From Tomocerus qinae (Eukaryota; Arthropoda; Collembola; Entomobryomorpha; Tomoceridae), in the NCBI GenBank assembly GCA_020055645.1, contig CM034546.1, positions 85,622,001 through 85,686,000 of the forward strand: a stretch of DNA of 64,000 nucleotides, read 5' to 3'. The notes beneath the pieces were generated by a model. That model had not been told where the DNA came from, made no database searches, and saw only the letters and a list, made by a program, of their open reading frames with translations. This document shows, in pieces, positions 11,501 to 19,237 of this stretch (positions are counted from its first letter, which is position 1; each line of letters begins with the position of its first letter). The position numbers were made by a program, and so were the translations under genes.

Positions 11501-11940
11501 GTAATAAATTAGAAGAAAGTAGCAAACATGATGATATTGCTAAATTAATGGACTATGAAAGTTATAGTTACTACTCCACTTATAAGGTAATCTTAGAAAA
11601 TGGCCCATCTCTGGCGACCTCATTCAACCTTACTTTTTGGGATGCTAGGCTCCTAAGTCAATTAAGATTAAACTGTGATTTGCTGTGCTACAAAAGTATT
11701 GTATGTGGGTTTAAGGCAACTGATATCTGTAATATGTGTAATCTGCAAAAACCTAACACATTCCTACACCTACTCACAGAGTGTCGGATTCACGATATTA
11801 AGAATATTGGAATTATAGACGATAATTCAATGCATAAATTTTGTGAAAGTAATAATATCGTGGACATTAAGAAAGTGCTCGGATTTATCAAAACTGCCCT
11901 CACTAGAATTAATTACATTAACAATCTAGAAATGAACTGA
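8520..11940 (+). pseudogene. LINE ORF2: AP endonuclease, reverse transcriptase and C-terminal Cys motif (copy B)
   Basis: ATG at 8520. Order: APE-type endonuclease (LSWNIGA, GDFNARVG, then SVIDYML and CHFPI), RT fingers (KKAPGPDDIANEF, LYKKGDPEDPINYRPIAL), palm (ALFIDFARAF), YADD box at LLYADDTVV, and a tail with CNMCNLQKPNTFLHLLTEC. Four lesions: TAG at 10128-10130 in an otherwise open frame; an insertion near 10460-10590; no continuous frame across it; and a frameshift near 11200 beside T/A runs. It is related to but distinct from copies A and C. The stop is 17 bp before the Polinton, which inserted just behind it. Confidence 0.8.
10460..10572. mobile_element. small insertion in LINE ORF2 flanked by a 13-bp duplication
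   Basis: TTATTTATTTGTT occurs at 10460-10472 and again at 10560-10572, bracketing 87 bp that break the RT frame. The nature of the insert is unknown; a SINE fragment or a polymerase-slip duplication would both fit. Confidence 0.5.
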
Positions 11941-11951
11941 GTAAATATGAT

Positions 11952-11957
11952 AATAAT
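11952..11957. repeat. Polinton target-site duplication, left copy
   Basis: AATAAT immediately before the left terminus; identical to 22096-22101. Confidence 0.85.
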
Positions 11958-12540
11958 AGTAGTAAGCAGGGTATGAAGTTACTCTCACTTATGGATAGGT
12001 ATGGCACTACCTCTAATACATGAGTAGGTATGAGGTTATGTGTCTACCTAAACTAGTGGCTAAATGTATGAACTTAGTCTCAAATATTGGTATGGTCCTA
12101 TACCTAATACATACTTTATGTTCCTCCCAAAGATGACTGTTTGTAACAATTGTCAATTTAATAAACTGGTACTTGCACTGAACCATGAACCAAAAGTTCT
12201 TTGGTTCAAATCAAGCCGATATGAAGTGTTCGTATGAGGTTCTTATCGGTATGTCCAGTGTATGTGTCGGTTTCCTAAACTGACAATTGTTTTGGTGAAT
12301 TTTATAACGACATTGAAAAAATATATATATAGTAGTAAGTATACTACGGTCTACGGCTCAAGCATTGATAGGTATGCCCCTACTCCTTATACATGGAAAG
12401 GTATGCATCTACCTCAGTGCCGAGTTTTTAGGATAGTCATTTAGTTATGGATAGGTATGACCATACTCCTTATACATGGGAAGGTGTGTCCCTACACCTT
12501 ATACGTGATGTAGTGGACTAGGCTATTTGTTAATGGAGAT
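11958..12540. repeat. left terminal inverted repeat region of the Polinton
   Basis: The outer 50 bp match the right end almost exactly. Further in, diverged copies of a subrepeat built around GGATAGGTATG, CCTTATACATGG and CTACCT recur. The match to the right TIR becomes patchy inward. Confidence 0.8.
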
Positions 12541-12765
12541 AAAATCCAATATTATCCTTATGTATATTCTGATGGCGTCTGTTTACAACAATTGTCAGTT
12601 TAGTAAACTGAGACTTGCATTGGACCATGGACCAAGATCTCGTTGGTTCGGGTCAAGCCGATAATATAAAGTATTCGTATGAGATGCGTATCGATATATC
12701 CAGTGTATGTGTCAGTTTTGTAAATTGACAATTGTTTTGGTTAATTTTTGAATTAAATATAAATA
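12135..12765. repeat. direct duplication (about 175 bp, 450 bp apart) inside the left Polinton end
   Basis: 12135-12310 and 12585-12765 share order and sequence: TTTGTAACAATTGTCA-like start, a CATGAACCAA/CATGGACCAA block, CAAGCCGATA, TCCAGTGTATGTGTC, then TGACAATTGTTTTGGT. The right copy runs into the penton promoter, so this may be a duplicated regulatory region. Confidence 0.7.
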
Positions 12766-12766
12766 C
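12758..12766 (+). promoter_or_regulatory. TATA box of the penton gene
   Basis: TATAAATAC, 52 nt before the ATG at 12818. The same motif precedes other genes of the element. Confidence 0.55.
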
Positions 12767-12817
12767 TTCCTTACATGGCAATGATTTCAGTAGTAAATAA
12801 GACATCAAACGCTCAAC

Positions 12818-13552
12818 ATGGATAGCTTTTACCACACGGTAATGAGTGATGCTTCTGGAGCATTTTACCCAGATAATACAATATCAAATTTTAAAAATCA
12901 TCTACATACACCCATTGAGTTGGAAGATGATTTCTATGAAGTTGCTATAACAAAATATTCATATGTATACAGTAAACATTATATTGAAAAAGGAAGTCTA
13001 CTATATTCTTGTAAATCACGGATACTAAAAACCAATGTAAATGTGACAGCAAGTAAGCCTTTATACAACATAAGTGAAGTAATTTCTGAATTAGGGAAGT
13101 TTGAAGCAATAAAAACATTCGTCAAAGACGAAAATTTCCTTGAATTAGAACTTGATTGGGCCTATTACAATGATATTAAACTAAACCCAAATATAGAAAC
13201 AATGATTGGAGGACCATTGAAAGAAAATGGATATAGATCAGAAAAAACTTTAGTATTGACAACATTTGCGCCTTATTTCGAATCGGGGCTAACACGTATA
13301 CATGTTTACTCAAATATTGTAAAACCACAATATGTAGGAGATGTTTTGGCACCACTAATGTTGATTGAAAACTATGAAGGTGTCGATAGACGTCCAACCA
13401 CTAAAACAGTTCAAAATCCTACATATATGAGTGTAGCAAGTACCAATATTGACAAAATTCATATGTATATCAAATCAGAGTCAGGAGAAAACCTACCGTT
13501 TACTTTTGGTAACTTTTGCGCACAACTTCATTTTCGGCGAAAGAGATATTAA
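12818..13552 (+). CDS. Polinton minor capsid (penton) protein
   Basis: 244 residues. The N-terminus, with SDASGAFYPDNTISNFKNHL followed by an ELEDDFYEVAI segment, is the conserved opening of Polinton penton-like single jelly-roll proteins, which form the fivefold vertices in predicted Polinton virions. The C-terminus (LPFTFGNFCAQLHFRRKRY) also fits. It is the first gene of the plus-strand capsid block. A short out-of-frame ORF starting at 12775 overlaps the start codon but probably lies at or before the transcription start. The gene is intact. Confidence 0.8.
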   Translation: MDSFYHTVMSDASGAFYPDNTISNFKNHLHTPIELEDDFYEVAITKYSYVYSKHYIEKGSLLYSCKSRILKTNVNVTASKPLYNISEVISELGKFEAIKTFVKDENFLELELDWAYYNDIKLNPNIETMIGGPLKENGYRSEKTLVLTTFAPYFESGLTRIHVYSNIVKPQYVGDVLAPLMLIENYEGVDRRPTTKTVQNPTYMSVASTNIDKIHMYIKSESGENLPFTFGNFCAQLHFRRKRY

Positions 13553-13684
13553 TACCAAGAATAAAGATTATCCTTCAGTTCTGATTTAGACGTTGACCAA
13601 CACACACATCTCAATATATATTCTCACGAAAATAATCCAAATGACTTTTTCGAATATGTCCACCCTAAAATTGGAAGTGGGTTG

Positions 13685-14086
13685 ATGTATTATAAATCTT
13701 CCATGTCAAGACAACGGGGGTCTGGCTTAGGAGGCATATTTGGTACATTCTTACGACAATTAATCCCTTTCGCTAAAGAATATGCACTACCTGCAGCAAA
13801 AAAGTATGTTCTACCTCATGCAAAAGAAGCTATTAGAAATGTTGCTACTGACGTCATCAATGGATATAATTTTGGAGAGAGTGTAAAAACACATGGCAAG
13901 AATGCAGCAAAATCTGTATATTATGATGTAAAAAACGATGTTATGAATCAGTCTGGTAGTGGTTATTCAAGGAAGAGGAAGTCGAATAATTCTGTTTCTC
14001 GTGCTATCAAGAAGAAAAAAGTGGAAAAAACATCAAAGAAAAAACTAAATCATAAACGGATATCCATATTTTCCAAACATGCCTAA
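13685..14086 (+). CDS. Polinton pX-like core/membrane-active protein
   Basis: 133 residues from the first ATG. The segment RQRGSGLGGIFGTFLRQLIP followed by repeated A/P/K-rich helices (KEYALPAAKKYVLPHAKEA), and then a strongly basic C-terminus (SRKRKSNN, KKKKVEKTSKKK), matches the pX-like proteins of Polintons and adintoviruses, compared with adenoviral core or membrane-lytic peptides. The frame is open about 110 nt further upstream without an ATG, encoding GSG-like residues also common in this family, so the start is uncertain. It overlaps the capsid gene by 8 nt. Confidence 0.7.
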   Translation: MYYKSSMSRQRGSGLGGIFGTFLRQLIPFAKEYALPAAKKYVLPHAKEAIRNVATDVINGYNFGESVKTHGKNAAKSVYYDVKNDVMNQSGSGYSRKRKSNNSVSRAIKKKKVEKTSKKKLNHKRISIFSKHA

Positions 14087-15416
14087 GTCACAACAAAAGC
14101 CTGTCCTTAATTTTGTACGTGCCGAAACAGATCTTTTTACTGAACCTGGATATGATTTGAGTATTACTCACAGTTACGAAGTTGAATATCATCCTCAAAA
14201 TAATATAAGTGACAGAGGTGCTCCAATCTCTTTTTATATACCTGGTAACGATATACATTACACGGACTTTTCTGAATCCAAATTGCTTCAACGATGTAAA
14301 TTTGTAGATGGTAGTAAGTCTCCCCCTATTGATTTACCAGCATTTGATCCAGTAAAGGTTGTCTATGCTCCCGTAAATAACTTTGGACATTCGATGATAT
14401 CTAGTATTGTAACTAAGTATAAAGATAATGAAATTTTACATAAAAATCCTTATTATCCCTACCGTGCAATTTTTGAAAAAATGTTATCATATGGAAAAGA
14501 ATATAAGAAAACTCAAGGAGAAGCAGAAATGCTTGTGAAAACCAAAAGTGAAAAGAATGGTGTTCAAGACGATGGATGGGATAAACGGTCGAAAATGATT
14601 GAGGGTTCTAAAGAGTTTGAAATAATGATAAGACCACATAGTGAGCTATTTTCCCAACCAAGATTTCTTATCCCTGGAATTGATGTCCGCATTGATTTTT
14701 ATCGATCTTCTGACGAATTCTGTATTCAAATGTACGGTACCGAAATTGCTAAATACAAACCTCAATTAGTAATTCTGGAATCAAAATTAATAGTGGTTAA
14801 ACATGCTCTACTACCATCATTGGCACTTCAGCACATTAAAATTTGGAATGATGGACACAATGTTGTATACCCTCAACGAGAAAATGAAATGAAGACTTAT
14901 GCAATTCCAAAAGGTCAACTACAACATACAAACGAAACTCTATTGTCAGGACTACTACCTGATAGAATAGTTTTGGGGTTAGTACAAAGCGTGAGCATCA
15001 ATGGAACATATGGAACAAATCCTTTATGCTTTGAGGATTTTGACATGTCTAACATCACAGTGAAAATGAATGGTGAGGTACACGTAACCAAATCGATAGA
15101 TGTCGATTTTGCTAACGATCGCATTGTCCAAGCATATATGTCAATGTTTGAGGGTATGGGTCTAGCCAATTGTGATAGCTGTATTGATATTACAAAGGAT
15201 GAATATAAAAAAGGAAAAGCACTTTTTGTTTACGATTTTCGTAATGTGAGAGATGCATTTTCTCCTCCAAGACATGGAAACATTTCAATCAATCTACGAT
15301 TCAAAAAAGCTCTAGCTGAAAGTATAACTGTAGTATGCTATGCTGAATATCAATCAGTATTGTATGTGAACAGTGATAAGCAAGTGTTCAAAAAAGACTA
15401 CTCTAAAGAATTTTGA
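14079..15416 (+). CDS. Polinton major capsid protein (double jelly roll)
   Basis: 445 residues. The N-terminal stretch with TDLFTEPGYD, then the ISFYIPGNDIHYTDFSESKL segment, and later FLIPGIDVRIDFYRSSDEF are hallmarks of Polinton and adintovirus hexon-type double jelly-roll capsid proteins. Length is in the family range. The ATG lies within the end of the pX-like gene (ATGCCTAA), implying linked expression. The protease starts 2 nt after the stop. No lesions. Confidence 0.85.
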   Translation: MPKSQQKPVLNFVRAETDLFTEPGYDLSITHSYEVEYHPQNNISDRGAPISFYIPGNDIHYTDFSESKLLQRCKFVDGSKSPPIDLPAFDPVKVVYAPVNNFGHSMISSIVTKYKDNEILHKNPYYPYRAIFEKMLSYGKEYKKTQGEAEMLVKTKSEKNGVQDDGWDKRSKMIEGSKEFEIMIRPHSELFSQPRFLIPGIDVRIDFYRSSDEFCIQMYGTEIAKYKPQLVILESKLIVVKHALLPSLALQHIKIWNDGHNVVYPQRENEMKTYAIPKGQLQHTNETLLSGLLPDRIVLGLVQSVSINGTYGTNPLCFEDFDMSNITVKMNGEVHVTKSIDVDFANDRIVQAYMSMFEGMGLANCDSCIDITKDEYKKGKALFVYDFRNVRDAFSPPRHGNISINLRFKKALAESITVVCYAEYQSVLYVNSDKQVFKKDYSKEF

Positions 15417-15418
15417 AA

Positions 15419-15925
15419 ATGGACAGTAATCAAGTTTATTCAATGTTGACTAAGCTTTTTAAAGGAAGAAAATGTACATATAAAGTATTGGCCTGTGATG
15501 AGCTAGATACTTTAAAAGTATCTACTTATCCTGTCTGTCTGTGTGTAAACAATCAACCAATTACAGATGCTGGGGAACATTGGTTGGGAATTTTTATCGC
15601 AAAACGCAACGGACCTCTCAACTTCTTTTGCTCTTTCGGAATGGGGATTGACTTTTATTCAGAAAATTTTCGCAATTTCGCCAAGAGAATGAAAATGACT
15701 GTATTAGAAAACAAAGTGTGTTTGCAGGATGTTAATTCAAATGTATGTGGTTTATATGTAATACATTTTTTGTATAAAAGAATGCGCGGACAAAATGTAA
15801 TGTCTATATATTGTGGTTTTTCAAAGAACATGCAAAGAAATGATAAAATTGTAAAACGATTATATTTGTCTAATCGTTACTTATTTCAAAAATGCTGTAA
15901 TTTTAACAAAATGAAAATAAAATGA
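15419..15925 (+). CDS. Polinton maturation protease (adenain/Ulp1-like)
   Basis: 168 residues from the ATG 2 nt after the capsid stop. It has the catalytic His in GEHWLGIFI and the nucleophile Cys in SNVCGLYVIHFL, the order of adenoviral-type cysteine proteases that cleave capsid precursors. Where most Polinton proteases have FFDSYG with the catalytic Asp, this protein reads NFFCSFG, so the acidic member of the triad seems to be replaced by Cys. An AATAAA near the stop may be a polyadenylation signal. Confidence 0.8.
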   Translation: MDSNQVYSMLTKLFKGRKCTYKVLACDELDTLKVSTYPVCLCVNNQPITDAGEHWLGIFIAKRNGPLNFFCSFGMGIDFYSENFRNFAKRMKMTVLENKVCLQDVNSNVCGLYVIHFLYKRMRGQNVMSIYCGFSKNMQRNDKIVKRLYLSNRYLFQKCCNFNKMKIK

Positions 15926-16005
15926 AATCAAACTAACCTACTTCCCAACGAGTAAAGTTTATTTTTACATCATGACTTTAAGCAAGTAACAACATGACAT
16001 ATGCA

Positions 16006-16014
16006 TATATAATC
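16006..16014 (+). promoter_or_regulatory. TATA-like box of the packaging ATPase gene
   Basis: TATATAATC about 40 nt before the ATG at 16054; the intergenic gap here is 128 nt. Confidence 0.4.
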
Positions 16015-16053
16015 TATTGATTCTTGTAAAAACAAATTAGTACTATTTTAACC

Positions 16054-16728
16054 ATGGCCCAGTTAGGTTCAATGTTTCTTAATCCTGAGGATTGTCCTGT
16101 ATTTGACTATACACTTAAAGCACCGTTTTGTATGACAATCGCAGGACAAACACAATCAGGAAAGTCAACATTGACCACCAAAATATTACAAAGGAAAGAT
16201 GAAATTATAGTTCCTCGTGTTGATCATGTACTGTACTGCTATACTGCATTTCAACCTACACTCTTTGGCCATCTCAAGGAAACAGTCCCTGGCATAAAGT
16301 TTCATCAAGGTCTACCAGCTGACTATGGAAGTTCTCTACCTGGTCATAAATTAGTCATTCTTGATGACTTGATGTGTGATGTCAGTGGATCAGCAGATGC
16401 CATCAAAGCATTTACTATAACATCCCATCATTATAATGTTTCCATAATTTTACTTGTCCAAAATTTATTTTTTAAACAATTGCGGGATTTGGTATTACAA
16501 AGTAAATATATTTGTGCTATGAAGAATCCAAGAGATAGCGTAGCTATCAAAACTCTTGGAAGGCAAATGAATGGCGGTAAAACTAACAAAGTTGTTGATG
16601 AAGCCAGTAAAGATGTAATGAAAAAACCATATGGATACTTAGTTTTAGATTATGCTCAGACACAAAATGATGATTACAGAGTCAGAGATTCTATTTTTCC
16701 AGAAGATTGTACAGTTTATTTACAATAA
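16054..16728 (+). CDS. Polinton genome-packaging ATPase (FtsK/HerA type)
   Basis: 224 residues, ATG in a good context (ACCATGG). Walker A is GQTQSGKST at residues 31-39; Walker B is KLVILDDL at about 99-106. The ending SIFPEDCTVYL is shared with the ATPase at 32.85 kb, which ends SLFPEEAEVYL. The family pumps DNA into the capsid. Its 3' end faces a minus-strand gene with 4 nt between stops. Intact. Confidence 0.85.
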   Translation: MAQLGSMFLNPEDCPVFDYTLKAPFCMTIAGQTQSGKSTLTTKILQRKDEIIVPRVDHVLYCYTAFQPTLFGHLKETVPGIKFHQGLPADYGSSLPGHKLVILDDLMCDVSGSADAIKAFTITSHHYNVSIILLVQNLFFKQLRDLVLQSKYICAMKNPRDSVAIKTLGRQMNGGKTNKVVDEASKDVMKKPYGYLVLDYAQTQNDDYRVRDSIFPEDCTVYLQ

Positions 16729-16732
16729 TAAA

Positions 16733-17002
16733 TCAATCAGTTACATCATAACCCATTGTTGTATAACCTTTAACATTATTTACATGCATACTTATATTGG
16801 CATCCAAATTATTTAATGATTCTCTTTGTATTGCTAACATCTGCATGGCTAGAGAATGTAGCATTGTAGGGTTAAAAAAGATAATATTTGTCTGTCCGTT
16901 AGAAATTTGCTTCATCTTGATGACAGGTTCAAACGTGTCTGGTAATATATCATGACTTATAGAAACTGGTGGCACTCTTGATTCTACAGGTTCCATATTC
17001 AT
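16733..17002 (-). CDS. small unknown Polinton protein
   Basis: 89 residues starting MNMEPVESRVPPVSISHDIL. The frame is open further upstream, but that part lies in a tandem repeat (17020-17140), so I place the start at 17002. There is a proline-rich N-terminus and a hydrophobic helical middle (MLHSLAMQMLAIQRESL). Function unknown. It is convergent with the ATPase. Confidence 0.55.
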   Translation of the reverse strand: MNMEPVESRVPPVSISHDILPDTFEPVIKMKQISNGQTNIIFFNPTMLHSLAMQMLAIQRESLNNLDANISMHVNNVKGYTTMGYDVTD

Positions 17003-17019
17003 TTTGAGACAGGTGACCG

Positions 17020-17145
17020 CCCGGTCTATGCGGAGCATATATATCCAAAGGATAAGGTTATGCGGAGCATAGAGTATGCCTACGGCATATATATCCAAAG
17101 GATAGGGTTATGCGAAGCATAGAGTATGCCTTCGGCATAGATACC
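17020..17145. repeat. tandem repeat in a promoter region of the Polinton
   Basis: Two to three units of about 60 bp built from GGTTATGCGGAGCATA, TATGCCTACGGCATA and ATATCCAAAGGATA, each a short palindrome. Confidence 0.7.
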
Positions 17146-17174
17146 TGTGGCTAATAAGGTACACCCATCCCCAC

Positions 17175-17208
17175 CCCGGGGGTGCCGCCGCCGCCGCCGC
17201 CGCCGCAA
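17175..17208. repeat. GC-rich (GCC)n microsatellite
   Basis: CCCGGGGGTG followed by about eight GCC units, a strong GC spike in an AT-rich element, between two minus-strand genes. Confidence 0.85.
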
Positions 17209-17255
17209 GGGATGAGTATTCAAATTTTGTTTAGAGTAACGTTATCGTGCTGGTC

Positions 17256-17438
17256 CTAAGACTGATACAAGGAATGTTTTTTGTAAAATATTGTAAATAT
17301 AAAAATGAGTACTAAGATGACAAAATATATGAAATTTGTGAACTTAAAATGACAATTTGATGATGTATTGTCTATGGTTTCTACTGTAACAATATGTGAG
17401 AAATTATGAGATGAGTTGTTATCGCTGCAAGTCTCCAT
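17256..17438 (-). CDS. small single-pass membrane protein of the Polinton
   Basis: 60 residues from the ATG at 17438. The N-terminal half is polar with several N-x-S/T sites (NNSSHNFSH); the C-terminal half is one hydrophobic helix (IYFVILVLIFIFTIFY) followed by KKHSLYQS. It looks tail-anchored, with the helix about 10 residues from the end. No homologue recognised. A TATAAATAC box 34 nt upstream supports the start and the gene. Confidence 0.6.
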   Translation of the reverse strand: METCSDNNSSHNFSHIVTVETIDNTSSNCHFKFTNFIYFVILVLIFIFTIFYKKHSLYQS

Positions 17439-17471
17439 TGTGAAATGAAAGAACGAAATCAGATAGTTTTG

Positions 17472-17480
17472 GTATTTATA
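17472..17480 (-). promoter_or_regulatory. TATA box of the small membrane protein gene
   Basis: TATAAATAC on the minus strand; the box ends 34 nt before the ATG at 17438. Confidence 0.6.
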
Positions 17481-17503
17481 CATTTATTTTCATCGTAAAA
17501 ACG

Positions 17504-18457
17504 TTAATAATCAGTAGGAATTAATACACAGCAACGCTTATTGTTAAATGTGTCCACGTCTTCTAGTGGACGTTTAACTGCTGAAGTTTGAAATGACAAG
17601 TTGTCTTCATTAATAGAAGGTATATAAGTAGGCCATGAAGGTACTGCAGGTGCATTCATTTTCTGGTATTGATTAAATTTAGACATAATAAATGGAAGTT
17701 CATGATTACAAATATGAAATTGATAAATTTTCTTGTCCAAAGTTGTTCTCTCCAAACGGAATCCTGCTAGCCGACCATCAGAAAGTTTAATATTGTGGAC
17801 CTTGACCCCTCCAAAGCAGACTGACGGAAAAGACATTTCATTAGGAAAATAATTCTGATTTTGCTTGTAAACGTCCAGAAATGATTCCAACATGAGTCTC
17901 TTCATTAAGTCATCAAGAGCATTTAGATTGCAGTTAAAGTATTGGACCTGGGTTCCATTAATTTTTCTCTTTAAATGTATAAATAATATATCAGATACTT
18001 TGTTGAATGATATTGTTAGTGGTCCAAATTTAGTTTCCCAATCATACACTCCATATCGTCCATCATAGTAGACGCTGATAACGTGACGCTCCTGTTGTTC
18101 GTCAGCTGAGTTTTGTTTCTCCTCCTTCGTGTTTTGAATCGTTGACGACGTCTCAGAATTTGAACTTTCCGACAAAGACTCGGGGAAAGTATTATTCGTA
18201 GATTTCTCAATAGCCGTGGTTGCTGCAGTCTCGATTGCTGTAACTGTGGTTGATGTTGCGGTTGCTGCGGTTGGTTCTGCGGTTGCTGCGGATGGAACTG
18301 CGGTTGCTGCGGTTGGAACTGCGGTTGCTGCGGTTGGAACTGCGGTTGCTGCGGTTGAGACTGCGGTTGTTGCGGTTGAGGCAGCGGTTGCAGCGGTTGA
18401 GACTGCGATGTCTGCGGTTGCTGCGATTGAGATCTCTGGGTGTTGTGTGATTTCCAT
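17504..18457 (-). CDS. unknown Polinton protein: A/T-rich repeat N-terminus plus conserved C-terminal domain
   Basis: 317 residues. Residues about 10-90 are a low-complexity AVPTAAT-like heptad from a 21-nt tandem repeat. Residues 90-125 are Ser/Glu-rich. Residues about 130-275 form a globular domain with VYYDGRYGVYDW, VQYFNCNLN, GRLAGFRLER and HELPFIMSKFNQYQKM. The same domain pattern occurs in the gene at 60.9 kb (TIQYFNC, LAGFELI, EIPFIIYKFGKFQQIY), so it is a real family. The first ATG after the TATAAAAG at 18562 is this one, which favours this frame over the Q/P-rich overlapping frame. Function unknown. Confidence 0.65.
   Translation of the reverse strand: MEITQHPEISIAATADIAVSTAATAASTATTAVSTAATAVPTAATAVPTAATAVPSAATAEPTAATATSTTVTAIETAATTAIEKSTNNTFPESLSESSNSETSSTIQNTKEEKQNSADEQQERHVISVYYDGRYGVYDWETKFGPLTISFNKVSDILFIHLKRKINGTQVQYFNCNLNALDDLMKRLMLESFLDVYKQNQNYFPNEMSFPSVCFGGVKVHNIKLSDGRLAGFRLERTTLDKKIYQFHICNHELPFIMSKFNQYQKMNAPAVPSWPTYIPSINEDNLSFQTSAVKRPLEDVDTFNNKRCCVLIPTDY
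18245..18430. repeat. 21-bp tandem repeat coding for the heptad region
   Basis: Units of GCGGTTGCTGCGGTTGGAAC-type sequence. The composition leaves several frames open on both strands (Q/P-rich, A/V-rich, L/R-rich); only one joins a structured domain. Confidence 0.85.
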
Positions 18458-18561
18458 CGTAAAGGATTGTAATGGAGTTGGTTAGCCAGGATAATTACTG
18501 TTTGAGAGTTGTCGAAGTTGGATTGAGATTGAAATGATGCCTGGATTGAGAATGCTAGCAA

Positions 18562-18569
18562 CTTTTATA
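18562..18569 (-). promoter_or_regulatory. TATA box of the repeat-domain gene
   Basis: TATAAAAG on the minus strand; the first downstream ATG is the start at 18457. Confidence 0.5.
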
Positions 18570-18677
18570 CCAAAATATTGAGTGAACTTGACTAAAGAAT
18601 TTACCAGAAATAGATTTCTAAGTAAAAAGTAATCATTTTGAAGGTTAAATAGTTATAACTTAGCACACGACATTGTC

Positions 18678-19195
18678 TTAAGAGGGGGTTAACAAACGTT
18701 TCTTCAAAAAAGGAACGAGAATAGATTCTAAAGCTGCAACTCTATCCTTAAATCTGCACCTGTCAATGTAAAAATATTCCCAGTATCTCTGACGTGTTTC
18801 ATCATGTTCAGGGATTAGAAAGGTCTGTACATATTCCTGGAAATGTACATGACTTTTTTTTGTTACCACTTTTTAAAATCGTTAATCCCATTGTAACGCA
18901 GAAATAGAAGTACGTATTTAAAATTATCTGTGTGTATTTCTTTTCTTATACTGTTATTGTTTATAGAGTGTAGCACAAATACTTTGCGCACTATATCATA
19001 AAAGACAACAATTTCCTCAGTTAACTTAATGGAAATTTCAAATTCTGAAGGAGTATAACTGTTTATATAATTAATATAGTTTGCGCTGTTTGAGTTTTGA
19101 ACACAGCATTGACAAATACACTTATTACACGTAAATGCACAAGATTGTTTTCTTATTTTGCAAAACGACTGAAAGAAGTTTCGAAAGAAAGACAT
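18678..19195 (-). pseudogene. unknown Polinton gene split by a frameshift at an A8 run
   Basis: The first frame (19195-18863, 110 residues) starts at an ATG 34 nt after a TATAAATAG box. It has a Cys-rich segment (CAFTCNKCICQCC) and a C-terminal sheet-like region ending NGINDFKKW. The second frame (18869-18678) continues KKSHVHFQEYVQTFLIPEHD without its own ATG and overlaps the first by 7 nt beside an eight-A tract. This looks like one gene of about 170 residues broken by a 1-nt indel, or expressed by slippage. No family recognised. Confidence 0.5.
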
Positions 19196-19228
19196 CCTGA
19201 AGACTAAGTGTATTTTGCCTTGATGCTA

Positions 19229-19237
19229 CTATTTATA
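19229..19237 (-). promoter_or_regulatory. TATA box of the split unknown gene, overlapping the integrase stop
   Basis: TATAAATAG on the minus strand, ending 34 nt before the ATG at 19195; it shares bases with the integrase stop codon. Confidence 0.6.

Noticed and set aside
18016-18561. Q/P-rich and V/A- or L-rich overlapping ORFs over the GCGGTTGCTG repeat on both strands
   Set aside because: They come from the 21-bp repeat composition; only the 18457 frame begins at the first ATG and continues into a domain with an outside match.
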